From Wuchereria bancrofti (taxonomy: Eukaryota; Nematoda; Chromadorea; Rhabditida; Onchocercidae), in the NCBI GenBank assembly GCA_005281725.1, contig SSBO01000013.1:1992599-2056598 (forward strand): a DNA stretch of 64,000 bases, written 5' to 3'. The notes below the pieces were generated by a model. It searched no databases and was not told where the DNA came from. It was given only the letters and a program-made list of their open reading frames with translations. Shown piece after piece: positions 12,829 to 24,344 of the stretch; positions within the stretch are counted from its first letter, which is position 1; every line of letters starts with the position of its first letter. A program made the translations under genes and the position numbers.

Positions 12829-13866
12829 TCATGTGAATTTATATTGTAAAATGAGAGGGAATAGATTGTATGTGCATATACATATGTGTGTGTGTGTGTG
12901 TATGTTTGTATGTGTATAGAGAAGAAGTACCACCCTTTTCCTTTTCCTTGCAATATGATGACCCTTTTGTTGAGGTGTCACCTCTTTCCAGAGCATTAAG
13001 GACATCATCAAGCAAGCGTTCACTCTGCTGCTGCTGCTGCTGCTTGCGACAAGAAGTACCACGTACCAAGACCAAGAAGTATAGCACGGAGACATACAGA
13101 GAGGTATGCAGAACATACGTGGAGTGAGTAAAGAGTAAAGGTAAAGAGAGGTATGGGAGGAAGAGGAGAGGGGAAAAAGTAAGGTAAAGGATAGAGTAAG
13201 AGTAAGGCAGATAGGTAAGGAGGAGGAAAAATGAGAGTGAAGGTAGATTACGGATACAGCAAGACGATGGGGTTGAGTGACTGAATGAATTAATTGTTGT
13301 TGTGCTGATGCCATTCCGATGCTCGTCGCCCGTTTGTCGTCCCCTCCGCTTGTCACGAGAGGTTATTCTCTATCCTCCCTGCGTGTTGTTAGTATTGCTC
13401 CATTGAAGCTTACCGTCCTGCGCGCACATACACAGACAGACAGACACGCACATACGTCTACATACATATGTCGGGGGAAAGTGGGGGGAGTATACATAGA
13501 TAGACCCAACCGACCGGCTACGACGACACCCGAATAGCCTTCTTCTCGCATTGATCGTATGTGTATGTGTATGTAAATACGTGTAGATAACAGGCTGAAC
13601 ACGGAGAGCGCAGAGAGTGCAACAACAGCAGCAGCAGTAGCGGCACTGCCACGGCAACAGCAACGATATGTTGACGTACGCTGCGTTGCGGACACGCGCG
13701 CGCACGCCCCACCCGACCAGCATCACAACTACTATCTTCGCCAGCATCCGCGGCGGTGGTGGCACTGACAGCAGCACAGCACGAGAAGAGGGCCCCCTGC
13801 TTTACCACCCATTACGTCCTATCCGAGCTTAGTTGTCCTGTAATATCATTGTCACATCATTTTTTG
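12829..13866 (+). promoter_or_regulatory. G+C-rich upstream region, possible promoter and 5' UTR exon of the GMEB gene
   Basis: This kilobase is markedly richer in G+C than its surroundings. It carries TG and CA microsatellites (12889-12902, 13425-13460, 13557-13575), a CTG run (13027-13042), a CAG run (13622-13637) and a cytosine-poor purine-rich strand at about 13118-13235. It ends at a strong donor, TTTG|GTAAGTG, at 13867. An acceptor ATTATAG at 14651 sits 36 bases before the GMEB start codon. The simplest reading is a transcribed non-coding leader plus promoter. The longest open frames in the window lie here on the minus strand (up to 175 codons) but are low-complexity Ser/Leu/His/Thr translations of the repeats. 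Transcription is inferred, not seen. Confidence 0.4.
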
Positions 13867-13909
13867 GTAAGTGTAGACTTCTCTTTTGTTCTATCCAGTA
13901 GCAAATATT

Positions 13910-13940
13910 ACACGTACGTGTATATACGAATATATTCGTA
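13910..13940. promoter_or_regulatory. Two adjacent perfect palindromes with ACGT cores
   Basis: ACACGTACGTGT (13910-13921) and TACGAATATATTCGTA (13925-13940) are exact inverted repeats three bases apart, inside the likely leader intron of the GMEB gene. GMEB-type SAND proteins are known to bind paired ACG(T/C) half-sites, so the first is a plausible binding site for the encoded protein itself. That link is inference. Confidence 0.35.
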
Positions 13941-14687
13941 ATTTTACTATTAACTAAAAAAAGAGGAATAAGCGCGCGTTATGAGGTAACCAAATCATTA
14001 ATAATAACAAATTATATTATTTCTCTTAAAAAAGCACTGAAATAATTTTTTTAACAAACGTGACATAACTAAATTATCTCAAAATAAGAAATTTATCAGA
14101 GTTTGTCGCAATGTAAGGCGGGCGCAATTGGAATATTGCAGTCGTAAATTATATAGCCGTAAGTGATCACTTCATTTTGGTCTACCTTATCGTGCAAACG
14201 GTGACGTAAGCGACGGCGGACAGTGACCAAGTTTTGCGGTCATATACTCTAGCTAGCCCATTATGAACATTCTTTATCCATTTTGCGGGAAACTTTTCAA
14301 ATTTTGATTGACAAATCATCCAACTTCTCTGCCGTGTCATCATTTTATAATATCCACTGACTATTATATTCAAGCGTATGTTACGTTACATTAATACGCG
14401 TATGTGTGATACGGTAAACACGTGTCTATGCATTATACATAATGCTGCAGTTGCGTGCATATAAATGTATGTAGTTGTAGATGCTAATATCTAAAACTGA
14501 CCTCACCTGTAATAATCATTCATTGATTAGCCGATTGTAGCTTTAATGTAATTTTAATTAATCGTGAATTAGACTGTTTTAGATCAAGAAAATGTGCAAG
14601 GATTGAATGGAATTTTTGAATTTGAAAAGAAGTTATGATTGTGAATTATAGGTTATTCTTCCTGAGGGTTTGTGAAACGCACTAAAT

Positions 14688-17600
14688 ATGTCAATCAATG
14701 GAGCAGATGATGGTGGCAGTACTACACCAGTAGATCTCAAAGCACCTATTTTAGAGGTTAATTTCACATATGGCATTAGAAAATACTCGGAATATTTTCC
14801 AACCACATTAATGTTTCGGAAATGCTTCATTCTCTTTGTATATTTAGTTCTATTTCTTATTTATTTGTTTTTAGAGGGTTTTTTTTTTTTCATATGCTGT
14901 TGAAATCATTTTAAATATTTACTCACTATTTAGATTGCTTACTGAGTTTATATATTTTAAAACCTCATTTCATGTTTGACAATATTACTCTTCTCTAAGA
15001 CTTTGCCATTTTTTTTCTTTTGGATTTTTCAGGTAAGATGTGGACATTTGGTGGCTCGTTTACACACTGAAAAGTTCGTCTGCCCAGGAATACATCAACC
15101 GTGCATTGAACTTGATGGTTTGTTTTTAATAACAGATATCTCCTAACTCATTAATTTTCAGGAAGCTTTAGGGTAATTATGCGACTATAATTATGCAAAA
15201 TCATTATCTTCAAATAATAATTATGCGCCCATTAACAGCCATACCTTTATATTATTGGCGTTTGCGCGTTGATGATTGACCATTTCCAGTAATGATAGTG
15301 TAATTTCATGAAGCGTATTGGAATCAAATCAGTTGGCTGGTAGTACTTTGATTGGATCGTTTTTATCTACCGTTTCCATTAATGTTTTTAACCATCATAT
15401 ATACAGTGTGATTCTCTTCATGTGTTTTACTTAATATGTTTCAGTGAGGCAGTAAATATATTTTGTTATTTTGTAGATCATTTTGATTATCTTAAGACAA
15501 TTTCTCGCAGTCGTTCAATCTTTATGGTATTCTTGAAAATGTTATTTGGACAAAAACATACACACAGTTGCTCTTTCTATCTTTTACTGTCTAATTTATA
15601 CAATGAGACGAAAGTTTAGCACATTATTTCCATACTCTGTCATATCTTACTAGTATTATTTGTTTTATTTAGGTGAACTGATTAGCCCCAAAGAATTTAC
15701 AATACGCGCTAATAAAGATAAACAAAAAGACTGGAAAGGAAGCATTCGTATTGGCAAGTCAAATATGAGGTATGTCTCTTATGAACATTAAAAATTTCAG
15801 GAGAAAAAGATGTACACCTTATTGTAGATAATTTGCACATTTTGTTGCTGAGTAGAGGAATTAAGCAGTGCTTTGGTTTAACTTTTTAATGATATGAAAG
15901 TTATTTTTGAAAAATTTAGAAATGATTAGTCACTACAATTTATGAGACAAATACAGTAAATGCACAGTTAAAAAGGTTAATCCTTTCTAAATAGTGTTAT
16001 AACCAGTTTTTTGTTCTAGTAGTTATGGGATCTTTGTACATCTCTCAACATTTTTATTTGTTTCTTTATGTTGTCAGTATAAAAGATACCTAAGAAGATT
16101 TCGTTGATAGTATCAACTGCAGTTTGTGGTAAAATCAGCTTTATTGTTAATAGGGGATCAACGAAGGCTTTTGACTTCAAAATTATGAGTAAAACAAAAG
16201 CAAGGAAATTAAATGTTTATGAATGAACTTTCCCAGATGTCTCTTTTATAACACATTTTTTAGAGCATTAATGGAAATGAAAAGCCTCGATTTTTACAAT
16301 CACGAGAATTACTGCAGCGCGAAATGTCAGTCACGAAATTTTATGTCGTTTAAAAATCACCTTACGGAAGCATATTTAAACGCCGACTTGCTTTATGGAG
16401 CAACGTCATCCTCATTTGATGAAGATAAGAAAAGTGGCATCATGAGGTGATTAGTTCTCACCTCATTTTGTGAAAATATAAGCAAATAGCTTTAAATAAG
16501 TATTTTAGCGTTAGCCGCTACAGTTTGAATTATTTCAAGCAGATTTGGAAAATATGTATGTTTTTATGATTTTTATAGAATTTCTTTATTTTTTGCAGCC
16601 TTTATTCACAAGTGAATGAACGAAGTAATTCGGTTGTTAATGGTATGTTTTCTCGTCATATTTTTTATTTGTCGACTCGTTGACTGTTATTTACTCAATA
16701 TACAGTGACTAACTTTCTTGAATTGCAAAATCCCATTAAATTTTGGTATTCAGATGCGTGTATTTATTGGATTGAGAAATAGAATATGAAGTATTTTTTT
16801 ATGTTGTAATTACTGTATTTATGTTTTTCAGCAATAATGTCAACGTTTATGAAGGGTCAGAAATTCGATGAAGATCTCATGCCGGCGGAAGAAGATACAG
16901 CTGGCTCAAGTAACAGCGCCGTAATGGTCATGAAAAATCGTATGTTTTAGTTTATTGGAGAATTTGTATGTTTTTTAATTGTGGGGCTTACCTTTTTTTT
17001 TCCTCCCAGATAACTGGTATGAGACCTCTGATTTTTCTGCGTGTAAGCCATATAGTATGATATGGATAAAACATATGTTCTGAAAACTGTTGGAAATGTC
17101 AGACTGTGATTGTACTTGAGAAAGAATACTTTTGTTTACATAATGGTCTCAACGAAGTATGGGACATAGTTTCATTCATACAGGATGAAAAAATCGACGA
17201 AATGAGATTTTTTATTTGAAAAATAGTGTTGTCATTTAGATGTGATACATAAGCACTCTCATTTTGTTATATCTTTTAGAACCGATCAAATTCTGGGCAG
17301 GTATGGATGAAATGGGACTTTTGAGTGATTTAACAGACGTTATGATTACATCTATGGAACATCTTCGTCGCCTTGCACTAATGGGACCGTCACAGAGGGA
17401 TGCGGGTAAACCGTTTACCATTTTGTTTAATTACGTTAAAATTATCTATATTTTGAACAAAACAATTTGCACTGATTTCGAGCAGAGCAAAGCTTTTTTA
17501 TCTTGTTCTGTCATAAACTGTGCTATAAAATTTAGATTTTACACTTTTCATACTGTTTGATTATGAACAGAGTGATCTTACATTATCATACAGTTGCAAA

Positions 17601-18268
17601 ATTCCCCCGCAACATATCTTGTAAAAAATATTGCTTCAAAAAATCTTTTTGCTTGCAGTTGCGGAAAGATTAACTCGAGTTGCTGGCGCATTAGATTTAG
17701 ACGAAACTATCGGTTCCAGAATACAGGCAGAACGACTTAATTGCACCGTGGAAACAAGTTTGTTGAGTAACGAAATTCAAGGTACACAAGTTTCATTGTT
17801 TCATGATTTTCTTCTACTATACATCATCGGTTGTTTTACACTCAAGAAAAACTTTGTTCATGACATTGAAAATTTTTAAAACCATGAGCGTGCTTGGATA
17901 AGCATTGATTTTTTAAAACTTATTAAATTATTACAATAAAATTAATAGTAAGGTTGAGGTGGAAAGTAACATATGAGCTGATCAATAATGAGATATCTGT
18001 AAATCACTATTAAGCAGAACTGCAAAAGAAAACCGAAGTGAGCTGGCGTAGACTAGAGGAATCACGACGGAAGGCATCACGAATTGATGATCTATTCTGC
18101 GAAGACTCTTCAACTGTACCAGGGAAACGTCGAAGGCATTCCGCTGCAGCTCCTTCTGTATGTGTTGCAGCATCAGCGATAACATCCGCACCTACTTCCG
18201 CTACCGCAACTGCAACTGCGGCACCAATCATCGATGAAAATAATGGCTTATCAATGGTAGAACAGTGA
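14688..18268 (+). CDS. gmeb: GMEB-like SAND-domain transcription factor, complete (9 exons, 361 aa)
   Basis: Glucocorticoid-modulatory-element-binding protein family: a nuclear DNA-binding regulator. Exons are 14688-14756, 15033-15117, 15673-15769, 16264-16446, 16599-16642, 16832-16939, 17280-17405, 17659-17781 and 18018-18268 (TGA); phases agree throughout. The SAND domain spans about residues 24-108, with VRCGHLVARL, FVCPGIHQPCIE, the DNA-contacting KDWK motif followed by GSIRIG, and the end of the domain FYNHENYCSAKCQSRN, which also holds the GMEB-type Cys/His zinc ligands. Residues further on (FWAGMDEMGLLSDLTDV) resemble the GMEB-specific region after SAND. The last exon is a basic, probably helical stretch (WRRLEESRRKASRIDD), then KRRRH, a candidate nuclear localisation signal, and an Ala/Thr-rich tail. 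The ATG at 14688 is the first in frame after an acceptor at 14651. Vertebrate GMEB1/2 are longer (over 500 residues), so this is a compact nematode form. Confidence 0.9.
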
Positions 18269-20289
18269 ATCTGTTCTGTACATCCTGTTTTCATTTTTCT
18301 TTTTTTCTTTTTGGTAAGCTACTGTTTTTTGTTTTTGTCTAACATTTTTAATATATGTGAGTTTATTTCGTTGTTTATTAAGCTCGTAGTCCTGTCGAAT
18401 TATCGTACACTGGCTTAGAGGGTTATTCGAATTGTTATTCCTGTTTTATCAGTGTAAGTTGATCCACTCCTTACCGGTGGTTGTTTCCATTCAAAAACGG
18501 GATCTACAATATTCATTTTTCAATAGATTATAAGAAATTATCATCGGAGACATCAGTCCCTTGTTTAGCATCCTTAAGCCAACAGAAAGTGTTATTTCAT
18601 CTTTATCATTTGGGAATATTACATCAGCTGATAAGTTTTTTTTTTGTCTTTTTGGTTTACGTGGAGTTTCAATTTTCTAAAAAGAAAAAATCATGAGTTG
18701 GGATTATTTTCTTTACGTTCATTAAGGTTACTGGTTGTATTTTTACATTCTGATATATGTTATTTTGGAGGAATTACAATAGCTATCTTGATTTACCGAT
18801 TTTCACACTTGAAAGAGGTTTTTTGTTCAATAGATTTCATTCATCTTTTAGAACGTTTACGTCGTTTTCCGATGGTCGTGAATTTCTATGGTTTTATTTT
18901 TTTAAAACGATTATAAGAATGATGATGAGTCACAATTGCTTAGTAATAGCAGCAAGAATAACTAACTCTTCATAAAAATGGATTTTCCATGGATCATATA
19001 AGCAGTCTCTTTTTTAGTGTGTGACCAAGTATCTCTTTGACAGAAGAATTTTGAACAAAAAATCGAAATCATATCACACGTTAGTCTTATGTAACAAATC
19101 TTTGCATTATAAGTTGTTTCAGGAATATGTAGCACAGGATGCGTTCTTATTTATCTTTTGTTAAAATTCATTAGTAAAAGAGCTATTGCAACTATTTCTT
19201 TAATACTATTGAGCTTGACTGGTCAGCATTTAGCATTAATTAATTTCACTTATTAAGCGTTTTTGTCCAAATGTGGGATCTTCCTGCATTTTTTTCTAAA
19301 ACATTTGCTACTGATTCAGAAATTTCGTAGGACTATGTTCAAATTATGATTTTGTTGCCTAGCTTATTCGAAAAACCTTTTGAAATGTTGTAAGAAAAAA
19401 GAAAGAAAAATAGCAACACTAATTGAGAATTTTTACAGTAGCAGAAATTGTAAAGATTGGTAAGAGAAAACTGCCGGGAATTTTGATTGCTTTTAATTTA
19501 GCGGAATTTGTGTTTCTTAGCCTGGTCAACTGTAAATTTCACGTTATTCAAAAAGTGGGTTTGTTCGGTGAAGTTAGCAGATTTTAATTTCTTGCTCAGG
19601 CAGTCAGTCTCTTGTTTGATTTTTCACAGGTTGCTTCACTCATTGCTTTTTTTCCTTGCATTCAACCGGAACAAATGATTTTAGCAGTTCATGAAGAAAA
19701 GGATATATCGTTCGCCAGTTTCAAATTCTTTAATTTTTTTTTTTTTTTTGACTGAAGCAACCTAATGAATTGCTTCTTTACGAAGTTTGGATCTCTGTTT
19801 TGTCTACACTGTTTTATAGGCTATTTACAGATATAGCTGTTAAGGTCTGTTTCAGTGTTGAGTTTACTCAAATTGCTTTTTTTTGCATCTAATTTTGTTT
19901 ATTTTTCTTTATATATGTCATTAAACATTTTAAAAAAAAAGATATTTCTTTTTTGGCATTTAAAGAATTCAGCAAATTTTAAAAAGGCATAGGTAAGTGT
20001 AATTTTTCTTTTTTAATAAAACGTGATTTTTAATGAACTTTTATTTCTTGATTGAGAAATGTAGTTGATAAGCAATAGACAGATGGATGATACGATGATA
20101 TAAATTGATCAGTTAACTAACTGAAGTGATATCAACCGTCAATGTGTAACTTAAAATGGGAAGAAATTTCTTGGTTAAATATTTCTGTAACAATTAATTG
20201 ATGAAACTTTGGATTTATACTTCGTAACGAACATTTATTTCCATCTCTTTTCTGCAACTTTTTTTTAAAGATTAAAGGGTTTGTCTCAG
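18269..20289 (+). other. Probable long 3' UTR and flank of the GMEB gene
   Basis: The plus strand is T-rich and somewhat richer in G+C than ordinary intergenic DNA here. No recognisable coding exon was found; frames at 18481-18975 are Phe/Leu-rich without homology. An AATAAA occurs near 20016. A long 3' UTR is the simplest reading, but unspliced sequence of a following gene cannot be excluded. Confidence 0.4.
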
Positions 20290-20620
20290 ATATATTTGTT
20301 GAAGGCTCTTAAAAAAAAGTTTTGCCTAACGATAATCTGTGGTTTACAACTCTTGGAAATTTTAAATTGCAAAACATTTGAAGTTCTCGAAGGATGCACA
20401 TTGTATTTTACAATAGCAAATAGCAATTACAAATATATGAAACTTATAGTTCATAAAAGATGTTATCAATATATACAGTAAGTTACTAGCTATGGTAATC
20501 TTTTTTTCATTATTGAATATGATTTCAGATTTCATTATGACTATCGTTTTAAAATGGATTTTAAAATAAAGGAATTCATGTATTATTGTAAGATCATTCC
20601 GCGTAATCGTCGTCATAGTT
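20290..20620 (+). CDS. Candidate two-exon C-terminus of an unrecognised small protein
   Basis: An open frame from an acceptor (GTCTCAG, ending 20289) to a strong donor (GTAAGT at 20480) joins in phase to a second open exon after ATTTCAG (20529-20620, TAA at about 20618). The joined frame gives about 93 residues. It has a hydrophobic stretch (FCLTIICGLQLLEIL) followed by a Cys-containing part (VHKRCYQYI, YYCKIIPRNRRHS). That could be a signal anchor and a small secreted domain. No ATG lies at the start of the first exon, so a 5' exon is needed or the product starts at an internal Met. I recognise no family. A chance open frame is possible. Confidence 0.28.
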
Positions 20621-23127
20621 AACTTTTATCAATAATCATTACCTAATAATGAATGGTAAAGTTTTTTGTCAAGTAGGTCAAGTTTTATTCATATTTTGTA
20701 TCATCGGATGAAATGACAATGGTTTTTTTTTAATTCATTAGTTTTATTAAATTATCTACATTGGAGAGTAACAAATTTTCAAAAAGTTAAACTTTCAACA
20801 TTCAAAGGAATTAAATTGTTGCTAACTTTTAATCCTTTGATATTTTGAATTACATATAAAATACAGAGGCTTATAATTTATTTTAAAATAAATGAAGGAA
20901 CATAGCTAATTTTTCCATTTCACAATAAATAATAGTAATGATAATTGGGGACGATAGTGATCGATTTGGAAATAGAATAACAAAATTTGGATGCTAAAAT
21001 ATATATATGTAAAAATCAGCTGTACTTTTATAATTGCTAAATTTTTATCAACTAATCAGTTAAGAAATTATGCGTTTCATATTTCGTCAGATTTCATCAC
21101 ATTCCATATTCTTTTCTTTAATTTGATAAGATAGGCTTAAATTTATGCTCGCTCTATTTTAAAATTGTTCACTGTTATTTCTCCACTTAGTTTTCTTCAT
21201 TTAATATAAAATTTAATATAAATATAAAAAAAGAAATCCAATTCATTCATTTAATATAAAAAGTGAATTTTTCACGATTACACAGTCGAAATATAAGAGC
21301 GAACTCATTTATATATTTCATACAAAAAGAAAAAAATTTATTTTGATTTTTTGAAACTGTCTTAGCAAATGATATTATATATTCAACATTTTCTGATCTT
21401 CAATTCTTTCTGTAATTACGCTATTATTATGGATAGATACTAAAGTTTAAATTTCATAGATCTATTTGTTTATTTTTTTTAAAGTAATTTTACCCTTATG
21501 AACATAAACATAAAAGCAAACATCATAATCTGCAATTTAAATGTCGAAAAATTAACCTGTCTGTTTGATCTTTGGACCTTAAATGTAAAAACTAACTATA
21601 AAGCTGTGATGAATAAAATAAAACAAAATAAGTTATTGAAGGAATAATTAATAATTGGTAAATTATTGCTTATCAGATCACAATGATTTTATTAATGAAG
21701 CAAAAATTGAAAGTTATTTAATTCATAATGTTTTAAAACGATTTGCAAAATATCAACAAAGAAAGAAAAAATGAAGTATTAAAGATCAATTGTTTAAAAA
21801 ATTAATTAATTAACTTCACTGTCTATTATAAATTTAATTCATCAAGCAAATTATAAAAAAAATTACATGAGAAAAATTCAAAATGCATGTATTATAGCAT
21901 TTGTAAAATTTAAACGAAAAATTTCTCCTTTTAAAATCACAGGTTTTAAAAATTGTACCAAAAAAATCGCATCACAAAAGTAATGAATAATGATAATAAA
22001 TCCTTTATCTTTTCTTAAAAATTTTCTTTAGCCACTTTATTTTCATTGATAAATATATTGATTTAAAGAAATAGAAAAAAAAAATTACCAATTGAAAGAA
22101 ATGAAAAAGAAAAAAAAGAATATGTAATGTGACTAAAGTAATCTAAAGCAAATAACTGAAGCAATCCTTATGTGATTAACTTAATGGTGATAAATCGATA
22201 TAGATATGACATCTATGATAATATAATACAATTAATCATCAAATCATTTAATTGTAAATGCTTCATAAACAAATGATAAATTAGTACAAATAACGATGTT
22301 TATAATAAAAATAAAAATTTTGCAAGCATTTTTAAATTGTTGCAAATTTTAATGATTGTCATGTGTCATAAATGTGGTCAGTATAAAAAAGAAAAAAAAA
22401 ATGCCCCAATAGACTGTCAAAAATTTGTTACGATTTTCTCCCATCGAATAAATTATTTTGCAATAGTAAACCAAAGATCATTTCAATTATTTTTCTAGAA
22501 AAAAAGGTTGCAAAAAATCATTGCAATAGGAAATGAATAATAATAACTGACCGTATGATCATATTATCTTTTATTTTCAATTTTTTTTTTTCATTTCAAA
22601 TGCACAAACTGGTTTAGCAATTAATCAAAACATGTCGTAAGTTAATTGTTATTTCATTCATGTTTTAATCATTATAATGTTAAATTTAAATTTGAGTTTT
22701 GAAATTTAAAATATAATTTCATTTTTTCCACCAGTTGCCTTCGTTATTGTTTTTTAGTCTTTCAATAACATTACAGAATTATTTATTGCTGTATTCAATT
22801 TAGCTTAACTCGTTGAAATTAAAAAATAAAAATTTTTTTTAAATTGCTGATAGCTTGCTAGATAAAACTGTCAGATAATTGAGAGCAATAAAAACATTGT
22901 AATTATTAATAATGAGAGAAAAAACTACTTTTTAAAAATTTATCGTTTTAGAAGAAAAATTGGAAAAACGAAAATAAAAGAAAAAAATTAATAATTTCAA
23001 AGATTGCAGATTCATTTAAAATTTTTCTCCTAGAAGACTATTAGCGATTACGATTCCTTTATGTTTTCAACAAAATGAAAGATAATATACTCAATTTAAA
23101 ATGATAGCATCAACTGAATCATTTTAG
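20621..23127. other. AT-rich stretch, no gene seen
   Basis: Low-complexity AT-rich sequence with many A and T runs and no open frame with splice signals that I could support. If the flanking candidate exons (20290-20620 and 23128-23390) are real, this is intergenic or intronic. Confidence 0.5.
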
Positions 23128-23390
23128 CAAAATCATGAAATATTTCATTCTTATGCCGGTTTTATTGCATTTAGTGCAACCATCGCTAAAGATGAAACAG
23201 ATGAAACTGGTAAGCTGTAATTTTATTATTATTATTATTATCATCATCATCATCATCATTATTATTATTATTATTGTTATTAACTCAAATCTTTTACTTT
23301 CTATTTAATATACTGAATTATTTTAATTTTTTAGTGATCAACAGATTATCTCAAAAAATTAACGACTTTTATTTCCAGAAGAAAAAATAA
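23128..23390 (+). CDS. Candidate terminal exon pair, frame ambiguous
   Basis: Exon 23128-23209 lies between an ATTTTAG acceptor and a GTAAGC donor. A second exon starts after TTTTTTAG at 23335 and closes at TAA 23388-23390. Entering in the acceptor frame gives a 46-residue C-terminus (start NHEIFHSYAGF, end INDFYFQKKK). The same first exon also contains an ATG at 23135 whose frame begins MKYFILMPVLLHLVQ, like a signal peptide, but that frame hits TGA at the start of the next exon. I cannot decide between them and recognise no family. Confidence 0.22.
23222..23277. repeat. ATT/ATC compound microsatellite
   Basis: A run of ATT, then ATC, then ATT units lies between the two candidate exons. Confidence 0.85.
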
Positions 23391-23599
23391 TGTTGTAGTA
23401 AGTAAATTGCAGTGCATAAATGGGTTTTTCTCTTTCTCTATTTGTCTAATTAATTAATGGATCATTAAAAATGCTTGATTAGTAATAAAATTACTTAAGT
23501 AAGCAATTCTTTTTTTTTCTCTTGAAAATTTGATTTCTGAATAATTGCAGAAAAAGAGAACAAGATGAGAAATCTGAGACCGAAGATTGCAAAGAACGA

Positions 23600-24340
23600 A
23601 GTGTGTACGTTGTCGGCAAATAGGCCGAAAGTATTAATACAGTAACTAAAGAAAGGGATTGTATATAGTGTATAAAGGATCTTATTGTTAATAAAGAAAC
23701 AAGGAGGGCGCTAACAAAGGAGTCAACCTAACAGGCAACACAAAAATGGGAAAGGAGCAACCAGATAATAAAAGAGCAAATTAACGATGTGGATTTGATC
23801 TCAATAAAGAGGCGCTCTCAGCGGTATAAGCAGAGCAATTTCTTATTATGGATATTATATCGGGTTGACGGGTTGGAGGACGGTGGTGTTAGGGCGCGCT
23901 TGGGTCGCGTTAGAGGGAAACGGTTAGGAGGCCCAGTAATAGGGATTCGCTCTTAGGACACCAGTAGGACGACGCGTTCATAGGACATTTTAACTGATAG
24001 ACGGATAATCTTTCGTTACTTACGGTGACAAACGAGAAAAGGTTTAATTACCCAAGTTTGAGATTAAACGACATGAATTCGACGAAGAGAAATTCAACGG
24101 GTGGAGAAATACAACTGCAAGAACAATATTCGTGCAATAAACGACGACGTACAAGCAACGATCAAACCAACGACAGTTACGACACTCAACGACAATTCAA
24201 GGATTAAGAAGAAAAGGGAAACAAACAGTCAGTTCGACCAGTTCTACTGACAGTACAACGCGAGCGACGAGAATAAACGTGGTAAGAGTATAAATTAAGG
24301 TAGGAAACAACTATATAAACAGATAATCGTCCCTTAAAAA
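23600..24340 (+). mobile_element. LTR/leader-like block, possibly part of a retroelement
   Basis: Composition changes abruptly to higher G+C and purine-rich sequence (GGGCGCGCTTGGGTCGCGTT near 23892) and returns to AT-rich DNA at the junction with the BEL/Pao fragment. It begins with TGTCGGCAAATAGG (about 23610) and has TATAAAGG near 23663 and AATAAAG near 23690, which are the promoter and polyadenylation pattern of a short LTR. No gag homology is visible; the frame at 24025-24207 is polar and unrecognised. It is adjacent to, but apparently oriented opposite to, the BEL/Pao coding fragment. The element assignment is inferred from composition and position. Confidence 0.35.
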
Positions 24341-24344
24341 AAAG

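Noticed and set aside
12829..13808. Long minus-strand open frames (up to 175 codons) upstream of the GMEB gene
   Set aside because: They are translations of microsatellites and pyrimidine-rich DNA (Ser/Leu/His/Thr runs), overlap in several frames, and show no domain or splice support.
24025..24207. Polar 60-codon frame as a gag gene
   Set aside because: Starts at GTG, no zinc knuckle or capsid-like motif; kept only as part of an LTR-like block.
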